Source: Bradyrhizobium diazoefficiens (GTDB taxonomy: Bacteria; Pseudomonadota; Alphaproteobacteria; Rhizobiales; Xanthobacteraceae). Taken from it: a stretch of 64,000 nt of DNA. The stretch is from positions 930,001-994,000 of the forward strand of contig NZ_CP067100.1 of assembly GCF_016616235.1 (NCBI RefSeq), written 5' to 3'. Shown here piece by piece: positions 34,875 to 43,375 of the stretch. The notes beneath the pieces are model-generated. The model was not told the origin of the DNA. It saw only the letters and a list, made by a program, of their open reading frames with translations, and did not search any database. The first letter of the stretch is position 1, and each line of letters opens with the position of its first letter. The position numbers and the translations under genes were made by a program.

Positions 34875-35540
34875 TCAACCCACCTTCAGCGCTCTGGCAT
34901 AGACCGTACCCGAATTGGTGATGTGCGTCGTCATCAGCGCTTCGAACGCGGCGAACTCGCCGCGCGCGAACAGGTCGAGCAGCCTGCGATGCTCGTCGAA
35001 GGACGAGCGGGTGCGCACGTCGATCGGCGAGGTCAGATTGGTGCGCAGCGCGGCGACGCGGCCCGCGACGAGCTGGTAGGACTCGGCGAGATAGCGGTTG
35101 CCGCAATGGGCGAACAGTCCCTCGTGGAAGGCGGCGTCGGCGCGGCCATAGGCGATGTTGTCCTTTGCCGCAACCGCTGGCTCCATCGCCGCGATCGCCT
35201 CACTCATCGTCCCGAGCGCGCCGTCGCGATCATGGCGAAAGGCGAACTCGGCCGCCTTGGGCTCGAGCGCGATGCGGAAGGCGCAGAGCGCTGTGATGTC
35301 GTCCGCGCTCGGAGTGAAGACAAAACTGCCGACCTGCGGCCGGATCACGACGAGCCCCTGCGCCTGCAGCTGGCCCATCGCTTCCCGCACCGGCGTGCGG
35401 CTGACGCCGAAGGCGTTCGCCACCATCTCCTCGGAGATGGCAGCTCCCAGCGCGAACTCGCCGTCGATGATGGCCTGCCGCAGCCGCTGCATCACGCGCT
35501 GCGACAGCGATTTCGGCGTATCGAGCTTGAGCGATCGCAT
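34875..35540 (-). CDS. GntR-family regulator, FadR/FCD subfamily
   Basis: 221 residues. Winged helix (about 10-75) with SQRVMQRLRQAIIDGEFALG, SEEMVANAFGVSRTPVREAM and QLQAQGLV; C-terminal all-helical FCD ligand domain (about 80-215) with metal-site residues of the type seen in AFHEGLFAHCGN and FDEHRRLLDLFARG. It lies 7 bases downstream of the FAD oxidase gene on the same strand and probably controls that gene and the divergent DapA-like gene through the operator at 37026-37044. Ligand likely a sugar acid or hydroxy acid. Confidence 0.92.
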   Translation of the reverse strand: MRSLKLDTPKSLSQRVMQRLRQAIIDGEFALGAAISEEMVANAFGVSRTPVREAMGQLQAQGLVVIRPQVGSFVFTPSADDITALCAFRIALEPKAAEFAFRHDRDGALGTMSEAIAAMEPAVAAKDNIAYGRADAAFHEGLFAHCGNRYLAESYQLVAGRVAALRTNLTSPIDVRTRSSFDEHRRLLDLFARGEFAAFEALMTTHITNSGTVYARALKVG

Positions 35541-35547
35541 AAGGCGC

Positions 35548-36960
35548 TCAGATCACCTTGCCGGGATTGAGCAAATGATCGGGATCAAGCGCCGCCTTCA
35601 GCGTCCGCATCAGCGCGATCTCGGCCTCGCTCCGGGCGTGGCCCAGCCATTGCTTCTTCAGCGTGCCGATGCCGTGCTCGGCGGAGACGCTGCCGCCCAT
35701 CTCGCGGACGAGGCCGTAGATGACCGCGTCCATCGCGTCCTTCGGCTGCTGCGCGACGGTGAGGCCGGTGACCCAGGAAACCAGATGCAGATTGCCGTCG
35801 CCGATATGGCCGTAATAGACGCTCTCGCAGCCCTTGATGGCGGAGGCCAGGGCTGCCTTGCAGCGCGTGGCAAACTCGTCCATCCGCGCGACCGCAAGGC
35901 CGATGTCGTAGGAGATGTGCGGACCCAGCACCTGGCCGAATTCGGCGCAGATGTCGCGCACGCGCCAGAAGCCTTGCGTCTGCGCCAGCGATTGCGCCAC
36001 GGCGGCGTCCGCCAGCAGCCCGCGCTCCATCAGCTCTTCGAGCCAGGCCTGGAAGCGTGGCGCATCGAGGCTCTCGTCGGTGCCCTGCGCTTCCACCAGC
36101 ACATAGAGACCGTGGTCAGCGGCGACCGGCGGCCTCACGCCGGCGCGCGCCGTGATGACGTCCCAATAGTCCGGCCACATCACCTCGAAGGCTGACAGCA
36201 GCGGGCCGAGCCCGCTGCGCGCGGCGCCGAGCAGATCGATCACCGCGGCATAGTCCTTCAGCGCGCAGAGCGCAGCCATGGTCGAGCGCGGCTTCGGAAA
36301 CAGTCTTAGCACCACGCGGGTGATGATGCCGAGCGTGCCTTCCGAGCCGATGAAGAGATGCTTGAGGTCATAGCCGGCATTGTTCTTCATCAGCTTGTTG
36401 AGGCTGGTGATGATGGTGCCGTCGGGCAGAACCGCCTCCAAGCCGAGCACCAGCTCGCGCGTCATGCCGTAGCGGATCACGCGGTTGCCGCCGGCATTGG
36501 TCGAGAGGTTGCCGCCGATCGCGCAGGAGCCGCGCGAGCCGAGATCGAGCGGAAAGAACAGGCCGGCCTCGTCCGCCGCCTTCTGGATCGTCTCCAGCGG
36601 CGTGCCTGATTTCACCGTCATCGTCATCGAGGCACGATCGATCTCCTCGATGCCGCTCATGCGCTCCAGCGAGATCGCGACCCAGCCGGCCTCCGGCGAG
36701 GCACCGCGGCACAGTCCGGTCAATCCGCCCTGCGGCACGAAGGGCAGGCGCGCCTGCCGGCAGGTTGCAATCGCGTCGGCAACGCCCTGCGCATCGAGCG
36801 GGCGGATCACCGCCAGCGGCGTCTGCGGCAGGCTCGCGCTCCAGTCGTTGCAATTGCGCGCGGGCACGTCGGTACCGGTCAGCACCGCCGCTGCGCCAAG
36901 TTTGTCGCGCAGCGCGCCGAGCAATTGGCCGGGATGTTCGATGGGGGTCACCATGTTCAT
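35548..36960 (-). CDS. FAD-linked oxidase/dehydrogenase (GlcD/D-lactate type)
   Basis: 470 residues from ATG 36960, preceded by GGAGGAGGT; the longer in-frame start at 37083 would run across the operator. FAD_binding_4 domain (about 35-210) with PFVPQGGLTGLCRGASP and GSRGSCAIGGNLSTNAGGNRVIRYGMTRE, then the oxidase C-domain (about 220-468) with YYGHIGDGNLHL and SAEHGIGTLKKQWL. These enzymes oxidise D-2-hydroxy acids (lactate, glycolate, 2-hydroxyglutarate). With the adjacent DapA-like aldolase and GntR regulator it likely forms a catabolic module for a sugar-derived or hydroxy acid. Confidence 0.93.
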   Translation of the reverse strand: MNMVTPIEHPGQLLGALRDKLGAAAVLTGTDVPARNCNDWSASLPQTPLAVIRPLDAQGVADAIATCRQARLPFVPQGGLTGLCRGASPEAGWVAISLERMSGIEEIDRASMTMTVKSGTPLETIQKAADEAGLFFPLDLGSRGSCAIGGNLSTNAGGNRVIRYGMTRELVLGLEAVLPDGTIITSLNKLMKNNAGYDLKHLFIGSEGTLGIITRVVLRLFPKPRSTMAALCALKDYAAVIDLLGAARSGLGPLLSAFEVMWPDYWDVITARAGVRPPVAADHGLYVLVEAQGTDESLDAPRFQAWLEELMERGLLADAAVAQSLAQTQGFWRVRDICAEFGQVLGPHISYDIGLAVARMDEFATRCKAALASAIKGCESVYYGHIGDGNLHLVSWVTGLTVAQQPKDAMDAVIYGLVREMGGSVSAEHGIGTLKKQWLGHARSEAEIALMRTLKAALDPDHLLNPGKVI

Positions 36961-37025
36961 GCAGACCTCCTCCAAATTCAGCTGCGCCTCATGCGCGCCG
37001 TGACGGTGGAAAGGATTGTGTCCAT

Positions 37026-37044
37026 CTTGTATGTAAGGTACAAG
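37026..37044. promoter_or_regulatory. Probable GntR (FCD) operator
   Basis: CTTGTA, seven bases, TACAAG: a perfect inverted repeat in the divergent promoter region between the FAD oxidase (start 36960) and the DapA-like gene (start 37136). The TTGTA/TACAA halves are of the kind bound by FadR-subfamily regulators such as the one encoded at 34875-35540. Confidence 0.6.
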
Positions 37045-37135
37045 AGCGAAAGTAAAGCAGAACGAGGCCCGGAAGTCCCTCATGATCGTTGGAGATCAGG
37101 GGCTTGGTCCGGAGAGAGAACTGATGGGTGGTGAC

Positions 37136-38020
37136 ATGGCAGAGGCAATTCGCGGGTTCTGGGTGGCATCGGCGACGCCGCTGGCAGCAGACGGTCATGT
37201 CGACTCCGCCCGGCTCGCGGCTCATGCCAGGCAGCTCTTCGGCAAGGGCGTCGATGGCATCGTGCTGTTCGGTACCACCGGCGAGGGCACCTCGTTCAAT
37301 GTCAGCGAACGCGTCGCAGCCGTCGAAGCCATGCTCAAGGCCGGCATTGCTGCGGAACGCATCGGCATCGGCGGCGGCTTTCCCGCGATCAGCGACAGCA
37401 TCGCACTGACGCGCGCCGTGCTCGGCCTCGGCCTGCGCCACGTTCTGCTGTTGCCGCCCTATTTCGATCGCAGCGTCACGCCTGAGGGCGTCGAGGACGC
37501 ATTCGCCGCGATCATCGACGGCGTCGCCGATGATCGCCTGCGCGCCTCGCTCTATCACATCCCACAGGTCTCCGGCGTCGCGGTCCCGACGACGGTCGCC
37601 GCGAATTTGCGCAAGCGCTATGGCAAGCTGGTCGCGGGCCTGAAAGACTCCAGCGGCGACTTCAAGCAGTTCCAGGCGTTCCGTGCCGCTGCTCCCGAAT
37701 TAGCCATCACCGTCGGCAATGAGGCCGACATCGTCCGCGCAATCGCCGCCGGCGGCGCTGGCACCATCTGCGGCATGGCCAATATCGTGCCCGAGCTGGT
37801 CAAGGGCATGGTCGACGGCAAGGACGTCGAGGTGCGCATGCAAGCTGCGATCGACGTCGTCGTGAAGACGCCATCGTTCCTCGCAACGCTGAAGGCGATC
37901 CTCGCGGCACAGACCGGCGACGCAGCCTGGCTGCGCGTGCGTCCGCCGCTTCGCGCGCTGTCCGACGGCACCGCGTTCAAGCGGAAGCTCGACGAGTTGA
38001 TCGCTCCCGCCATCGTGTGA
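37136..38020 (+). CDS. DapA-family aldolase/dehydratase
   Basis: 294 residues from ATG 37136 (MAEAIRGFWVASATPL); ATG 37124 is also possible. TIM-barrel of the dihydrodipicolinate synthase/N-acetylneuraminate lyase family, with FGTTGEG (45-51), the catalytic Tyr Y140 in LYHIP and the Schiff-base Lys K170 in GLKDSSGD. All key residues are kept, so it is an active class I aldolase or dehydratase. It is read divergently from a FAD oxidase and a GntR regulator, so a catabolic role (for example a keto-deoxy sugar acid) fits better than lysine synthesis. Confidence 0.9.
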   Translation: MAEAIRGFWVASATPLAADGHVDSARLAAHARQLFGKGVDGIVLFGTTGEGTSFNVSERVAAVEAMLKAGIAAERIGIGGGFPAISDSIALTRAVLGLGLRHVLLLPPYFDRSVTPEGVEDAFAAIIDGVADDRLRASLYHIPQVSGVAVPTTVAANLRKRYGKLVAGLKDSSGDFKQFQAFRAAAPELAITVGNEADIVRAIAAGGAGTICGMANIVPELVKGMVDGKDVEVRMQAAIDVVVKTPSFLATLKAILAAQTGDAAWLRVRPPLRALSDGTAFKRKLDELIAPAIV

Positions 38021-38119
38021 GATCTGCATGAAGCCGCGACAACCTGTCGCGAATTCGCGCAGCGCGTGTCGCACTTCCTGCGAGATCAATCGGTGATTGA
38101 CGTTCGGCGCTGCTTTGCG

Positions 38120-38150
38120 CTTAGAACGATTCAACACTAGAGCGATTCAA
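38120..38150. promoter_or_regulatory. Repeated motif upstream of the TonB receptor, possibly Irr-type
   Basis: TAGAACGATTCAA (38122-38134) and TAGAGCGATTCAA (38138-38150) are direct repeats 16 bases apart. The first, with its flanks, matches the iron control element pattern TTTAGAA-N3-TTCTAAA at about 11 of 14 positions. It lies about 75-100 bases before the receptor gene. The repeat is seen; iron control is an inference. Confidence 0.4.
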
Positions 38151-38223
38151 GGCCGGCTACGGTTCTCTTCGATCCCGCTGACTGTTACAGGCCCGCACTT
38201 CAACGTTCTTGACTTGAAGTGGA

Positions 38224-40566
38224 ATGAAAGTGCGTGCTCTCGTGGATGGCCAGCGCGTCAGCGGCCATCGTCGTCGTGCCGGCAAGAGCCGTGCAGGTCT
38301 TCTCGTCGGTGCAGCCGTGCTGCTCGCCGAAGCTCCCTCCAGCACGGCGAGCGCGCAGGCGCAGTCGGCGCTACCGCCGGTGACGGTGGAAGCGCCAGTG
38401 CAGCGGCCGAAGCCGGCGCGGGCATCGGAGCAGTCTCCACGCCGTACGCAAACGGCGGCGCGCCGCCAGCCCAATCGCAATCCCGCGCCCGCAGCGCCGA
38501 CGCTCTCGGAGCGCGCCGCGGCGGAAGCCGCCGCGCAACAGCCTGCAAAACTCGGCTATCGCGCGATGCCGAGCGCAACCACGCTGCGCAGCGGGGCTTC
38601 GCCGCTCGACACCTCGCAGTCCGTCAACGTCGTGCCCGCGCAGGTGTTGAAGGATCAACTCCCGCGCAACATCGACGATGCGCTCGCCAATATCTCGGGT
38701 ATCACTCAAACCAATACGCTTGCGGGCACTCAGGATGCAGTGATCCGCCGCGGCTTTGGCGACAACCGTGACGGCTCGATCATGCGCAACGGCATGCCGC
38801 TGGTGCAGGGGCGCAGCCTCAATCCCGCGGTCGAGAGTGTAGAGGTGCTGAAGGGGCCGGCTTCGCTGCTCTACGGCATCATGGACCCCGGCGGTATCAT
38901 CAACACCATCAGCAAGCGCCCGGAGCTCTACCAGCACGGTTCGGTGACGCTGCTCGGTTCGACCTATGCGAACAACCGCAGCGGCGCTGACGGCACGCTC
39001 GACGTCACCGGTCCAATCGGAGACCAGGGCCTAGCCTATCGCTTTGTCGGCTATGGCGTCAGCGAGGATTATTGGCGTAATTTCGGTCGCCACCGCGAGA
39101 TGCTGGTGAATCCGTCGCTGGCTTGGTACGGCCAGGACACGACCGTCCAGCTCACCTATGAGCACCGCGAGTTCATTTATCCGTTCGATCGCGGCACGGC
39201 CTTCGTCAAGGGCGCACCGCTGGCGATCCCGAAGACGCGTCGGCTCGACGAGCCCTTCAACAACATGTGGGGCACCTCCGACCTGGTGCAGGCCTCGGTC
39301 GAGCAGAAGCTCGACGACAATTGGAAGGTCACGGCGGCCTACAGCTACAACACCGAGACCTTCAGCGCCAATCAGCTGCGCATTACAAACGTCAATGCCA
39401 CCACCGGCGTCGAGACCCGCAGCAACGACGGCACCCGCAACTCGCTGAGCAACGCCAGTTACGGCACCTCTTACTTGCAGGGTGACGTTTGGGTGGGCGG
39501 CTTCCGCAACGAGATCCTGTTCGGCGGCGAAGCGTTGTACCGCACGATCGATCGCCACGACCTGATCCGCCAGGCGACCCCAAGCTTCAATTTCTACAAC
39601 CCTGTGTACGGACTCATCACACCGGGCACGACGGTTTCGGCGGTCGACAGCGAGCAGACCGACAAGCTCGGCACGCGTGGCTTCTTCGCCCAGGACACGT
39701 TCCATGTGACCAACTGGCTGTCCGTGGTCGGCGGCGTGCGCTGGATGGAGTACGAGCAACTCGCCGGAAAAGGCCGGCCGAAGTTCATCACGAACACCAA
39801 TCTGGCGGGCGACAAGGTGCTGCCGCTGGGCGGTGTCATCTTCAAGCTGAACGATCAGCTGTCGTATTACGTGAGCTATACGCAGTCGCTGAAGCCGACC
39901 TCGACCATTGCGGCGTTCTCCGGCGCTCCGGCCGGCTTCGTCGTCGACTCCACCATCGCGCCCGAAGAGGGAACACAGTGGGAGACCGGCCTGAAGTTCG
40001 ACGTCAACACGCGTCTGTCGGGCACCTTGGCCGTCTACGATATCCAGAAGAAGAACGTGCTGGTAATAGATGACATCGGCGGTGGCAATAAGGCGGCGCG
40101 CACCTCAGGCGCCGCGCGGTCGCGCGGTGTCGAACTGGATGTCACTGGCAGGCTGACCGATGAATGGAGCATGATCGGTAGCTATGGCTATACCGACGCG
40201 CGCCTGATCAACGATCCCCTCGTCGGCAACGCCAAGCTGCTGAACGCCGCGATGAACACGGCCTCTCTCTATCTGGTCTATGATTTCGGCGATCGGCTGC
40301 CCGGACGTCTGCGGCTCGGCGGCGGCGCCCACTATGTCGGCGACCGTCCCGGCGATTCCGCCAATACGTTCTTCATGCCGGCCTACACCGTCGCTGACAT
40401 CTTTGCGACCTACGAAACGAAGATCGACAATCTGCCGGTGACGTATCAGTTCAACGTCAAGAACCTGTTCGACAAGGTCTACTATACGTCCACCACCGGC
40501 AGCGCCTTGAACGTCGCGATCGGTGATGCGCGGCGCTTCTCGCTGGCGGCGACGGTGAAGTTCTAG
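38224..40566 (+). CDS. TonB-dependent siderophore receptor
   Basis: 780 residues, usual for ferric-siderophore receptors. A signal segment (about 20-45, GLLVGAAVLLAEAPSSTASAQA) leads to a long Pro/Ala/Arg-rich linker (about 50-110), the plug (about 115-260: SQSVNVVPAQVLKDQ, IDDALANISGITQTN, RGFGDNR, VEVLKGPASLLYG, GGIINTISKRP) and a 22-strand barrel ending with the aromatic residue F in LAATVKF. No FecR-type signalling extension is evident. A PepSY membrane protein starts two bases downstream, a common pair for iron release from the imported chelate. Confidence 0.95.
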   Translation: MKVRALVDGQRVSGHRRRAGKSRAGLLVGAAVLLAEAPSSTASAQAQSALPPVTVEAPVQRPKPARASEQSPRRTQTAARRQPNRNPAPAAPTLSERAAAEAAAQQPAKLGYRAMPSATTLRSGASPLDTSQSVNVVPAQVLKDQLPRNIDDALANISGITQTNTLAGTQDAVIRRGFGDNRDGSIMRNGMPLVQGRSLNPAVESVEVLKGPASLLYGIMDPGGIINTISKRPELYQHGSVTLLGSTYANNRSGADGTLDVTGPIGDQGLAYRFVGYGVSEDYWRNFGRHREMLVNPSLAWYGQDTTVQLTYEHREFIYPFDRGTAFVKGAPLAIPKTRRLDEPFNNMWGTSDLVQASVEQKLDDNWKVTAAYSYNTETFSANQLRITNVNATTGVETRSNDGTRNSLSNASYGTSYLQGDVWVGGFRNEILFGGEALYRTIDRHDLIRQATPSFNFYNPVYGLITPGTTVSAVDSEQTDKLGTRGFFAQDTFHVTNWLSVVGGVRWMEYEQLAGKGRPKFITNTNLAGDKVLPLGGVIFKLNDQLSYYVSYTQSLKPTSTIAAFSGAPAGFVVDSTIAPEEGTQWETGLKFDVNTRLSGTLAVYDIQKKNVLVIDDIGGGNKAARTSGAARSRGVELDVTGRLTDEWSMIGSYGYTDARLINDPLVGNAKLLNAAMNTASLYLVYDFGDRLPGRLRLGGGAHYVGDRPGDSANTFFMPAYTVADIFATYETKIDNLPVTYQFNVKNLFDKVYYTSTTGSALNVAIGDARRFSLAATVKF

Positions 40567-40568
40567 CG

Positions 40569-41765
40569 ATGGCGGCGCGGCTCGGGCATACCATCAAGGT
40601 CGCCCTGCTCCAGGTCCATTCCATCGCGGGCCTTGTGCTTGCGCTGCTGCTTGCCCTGATCGCACTGACCGGCGCGATCATGAGCTTCGAGGACGAGATC
40701 GTCGGTCATCTCAACGCCGGGTTCATGCAGGTCGCGCCGCGCGAGGTGCCGGCGCTGCTGCCGGACGAGTTGATCGCGCGGCTGAAGGCGGTGCAGGACA
40801 TCGGCAAGGTCTCGGCCGTCACGCTGTCGAGTGATCCGACGGCGGCCGTGCGTGTCCGCTTCGGCCGAGATGAGCAGGGCGGGCGGGCGGCCTCGCTCTA
40901 TGTCGACCCCTATGACGCGCGCGTGCTGGGCTCGCCACGCGGCGAAGAGTTTTTTGCAACCGTCCGCAGGCTGCATCGCTGGCTGCTCATTCCCGGCGAT
41001 GCCAAGGGCTGGGGCCGTCAGATCACCGGCGTGGCCGCACTCGGTCTCATCGTCATGCTGGTCTCCGGCGTCGTGCTGCGCTGGCCACGTCGCGCCACGA
41101 GCGTGAAGATGTGGCTGAAGCCGAATCTGACGCTCGGCGGCCGCGGGCTGCATCGGTCGCTGCATGCGGTGATCGGCACATGGATTGTTCCGATCTACCT
41201 CGTGATGACACTGACCGGCCTCTGGTACTCGTTCGACTGGTACAAGGACGGTGTCGTCTGGCTGCTCTCGCGCCCGGAGGTCACTGCTGCGAAGATGCAG
41301 CCCAGGATGTCTGCAATAGCATCGCGTAGTGCCGCCAATTCCGAGCCGGCCCAGCCGATCGGATTCGACCAGGCATGGACGACGCTCCGACGCGAGGAGG
41401 GCGGGCGCTTCTCCAAAGCGCTGCTGACGCTGCCTGCCGGCCCCGGGACAATGATCCGGATTCGGTCGTGGCCGAAGGATTCGACGCTCGATACCACGCG
41501 CGACGAATTTCGCGTCGATGCGGTCACCGGTCAGGTGGTCGCCGCGGAGCGCTATGCCGACAAGACGTTCGGTGAGAAGATCATCGCCAACCTGCTCGAC
41601 ATCCATCACGGCGCCATTTTGGGTCGGCCCGGCAAGCTCGTCTTCATGATCGCCGCAGCGCTGATGCCGCTGTTTTCGGTCACCGGCATCCTGCTCTACC
41701 TCTCGCGCCGCAAGCTGCGGCAGCCGGCGCCGCCACCACTCGGGCGGCTCGTTCCGGGCGAGTGA
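40569..41765 (+). CDS. PepSY-associated membrane protein, probable iron-siderophore reductase
   Basis: 398 residues with four membrane helices: about 15-40 (LALLLALIALTGAIMSFEDE), 147-172, 199-222 and 348-372. The N-terminal helix has the VHSIAGLVLALLL pattern, and conserved histidines in LHRWLL, LHRSLHAVIG and DIHHG probably bind haem. It follows the TonB receptor gene after two bases and must be cotranscribed. The pairing suggests ferric-siderophore reduction in the inner membrane, like FsrB/FoxB-type proteins; this is known for relatives and inferred here. Confidence 0.9.
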   Translation: MAARLGHTIKVALLQVHSIAGLVLALLLALIALTGAIMSFEDEIVGHLNAGFMQVAPREVPALLPDELIARLKAVQDIGKVSAVTLSSDPTAAVRVRFGRDEQGGRAASLYVDPYDARVLGSPRGEEFFATVRRLHRWLLIPGDAKGWGRQITGVAALGLIVMLVSGVVLRWPRRATSVKMWLKPNLTLGGRGLHRSLHAVIGTWIVPIYLVMTLTGLWYSFDWYKDGVVWLLSRPEVTAAKMQPRMSAIASRSAANSEPAQPIGFDQAWTTLRREEGGRFSKALLTLPAGPGTMIRIRSWPKDSTLDTTRDEFRVDAVTGQVVAAERYADKTFGEKIIANLLDIHHGAILGRPGKLVFMIAAALMPLFSVTGILLYLSRRKLRQPAPPPLGRLVPGE

Positions 41766-41920
41766 TCGCGAAGCCCGGCCGACGGCTTAGCCCTTACTGG
41801 ACGGTCCCAAATAGTGATCACAATGCAACGTATGCCATGCGACCGACAAGAAACGCTTGTCGGAGATTTAGCAAAATGGTTCGATCCGATCGATGCACGC
41901 CTAAGTCGTAGAGGGGCTAA

Positions 41921-43210
41921 ATGGGACGATCGGAACGTGACGAGCTTGAAGAGACAGCGGTGCCTGCAGTGCTTATCAGACGCAGCGATCTGCCTGTGCC
42001 GCTTGCCCATCCAGCGCGGAGTTTTTTCGGCGGACTTCCCAAGCTCCCACCGCAGTTCGAGTGGCCTACGGCGGAAGTCACGGCGAATGTAACGCCAGAG
42101 ACAGTGGCGATCACCTTCGTTGCGCAGATCGACTTGGCCGAAGTGCCTGGCTCCGGCTGGTCGCCGCTTCCGAAGCGAGGTACGCTCTATTTCTTCTGCA
42201 GTTCGGTGTTCGTTGGCGAAGGGCGTCCACCTTGCCGCGTTCTCTATAGCCCTACCGACGGCAGTGCGTATCCCGACCGCGCGCCACCGCCAAATCTTAT
42301 GCCGCTGGCAGGCTCTGACGGTGACGCCCAGGTCAGGTGGCTCGATCCGGCCCTCGACTTTCATTCCAAGGTCGAATTCAAGTACCCGCTTTCGTTCCAG
42401 CTGATCCGCGACTTCTACTTCCGCGAGGATGATGTGGGAGGTGAACTCATGATCGAAGAATTATGCAAGGCATTGGGTCCGGGTGAGCCGAAGGAAAGTG
42501 ATCTGCTTCAGTTCCGGACGGCGGCTGAGTATGAGAAAGATGAGGATTGGCCCTTCAATTGGCTCCTGATCAATTATGTGGTTCGGTCGGTCTTGTCGCA
42601 CGTCCTGCGCGATTTGAAGCTTGGGTATTACGGCGAGCCGCTTGCCGACGAAGCAATCGTGGAACTGAACCGCCTTCATGCACGTGCCATCGGATGGCTC
42701 GAGCGTTGCCGAGCATTGACCCCAATGGATGACGTCGATCCAGACACAAAGATGGCCTTCAGGTCATGGTGGCTCGACACCGTTCAGACCTATAAGAAGA
42801 TGGACGGGCGAGTACGCACGTATACGAGCGCTCTCGCGGCGGATTTGGGCGATGCCATCAACCACACGATCCGTTGCATGGCGGCGCACGATGCTGATGC
42901 ATGCGATGACGCCCCTCTCAGCTACGTTGCGAATCTCGAGCGACAAAATCGTTGGAAAACGCCGACGGCGGAAGATGGAAAACGTCGCCATTTCGACACG
43001 GCGCTTCATCAGATGCTCGGATATGGTAGCGGCCCGCAAGATGCGACCGAAGAGCATTTGGAGGACATATTGTTACTCCAAATCCAAGGTGAGCTTGCGT
43101 TTCTTGATTGGCACTCCGATATCGGATGCGTGCTTCATTTCTGGATCGACCGGGATGCTCTTGCCCGACTCGATTTTTCCCAGGTCGTCGCCACGTTGGA
43201 ATGCGACTAG
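41921..43210 (+). CDS. DUF1963 (YwqG-like) protein
   Basis: 429 residues, cytoplasmic. The N-terminal region has FFGGLPKLPPQFEWPTAEV, FVAQIDLAEVP and RGTLYFFCS; the C-terminal end has LLLQIQGELAFLDWHSDIGCVLHFWIDRDALARLDFSQV. Both are typical DUF1963 features, with an insertion of about 200 residues between them. Function unknown. Codon use and GC are lower than in the neighbours (for example AAA, TTG and AGA codons), hinting at acquisition. GAGGGGC precedes the ATG. It stands between the iron operon and a rhodanese gene with no obvious link to either. Confidence 0.85.
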   Translation: MGRSERDELEETAVPAVLIRRSDLPVPLAHPARSFFGGLPKLPPQFEWPTAEVTANVTPETVAITFVAQIDLAEVPGSGWSPLPKRGTLYFFCSSVFVGEGRPPCRVLYSPTDGSAYPDRAPPPNLMPLAGSDGDAQVRWLDPALDFHSKVEFKYPLSFQLIRDFYFREDDVGGELMIEELCKALGPGEPKESDLLQFRTAAEYEKDEDWPFNWLLINYVVRSVLSHVLRDLKLGYYGEPLADEAIVELNRLHARAIGWLERCRALTPMDDVDPDTKMAFRSWWLDTVQTYKKMDGRVRTYTSALAADLGDAINHTIRCMAAHDADACDDAPLSYVANLERQNRWKTPTAEDGKRRHFDTALHQMLGYGSGPQDATEEHLEDILLLQIQGELAFLDWHSDIGCVLHFWIDRDALARLDFSQVVATLECD

Positions 43211-43375
43211 CGCAAAGCCAGCTGGGTGAGCTTGCGTCTGCGCAACACGGCCAGAACATAGCTCGTCCTCGATCGAGTCATGATCGACTGTCGCCTCGTC
43301 TTCGATTCTCGATAAAGCTAGCCAACACTCTCGCAATCGTTCAAAAGCTCTTGGCCGTATTCTCAAGGTCGTGCC

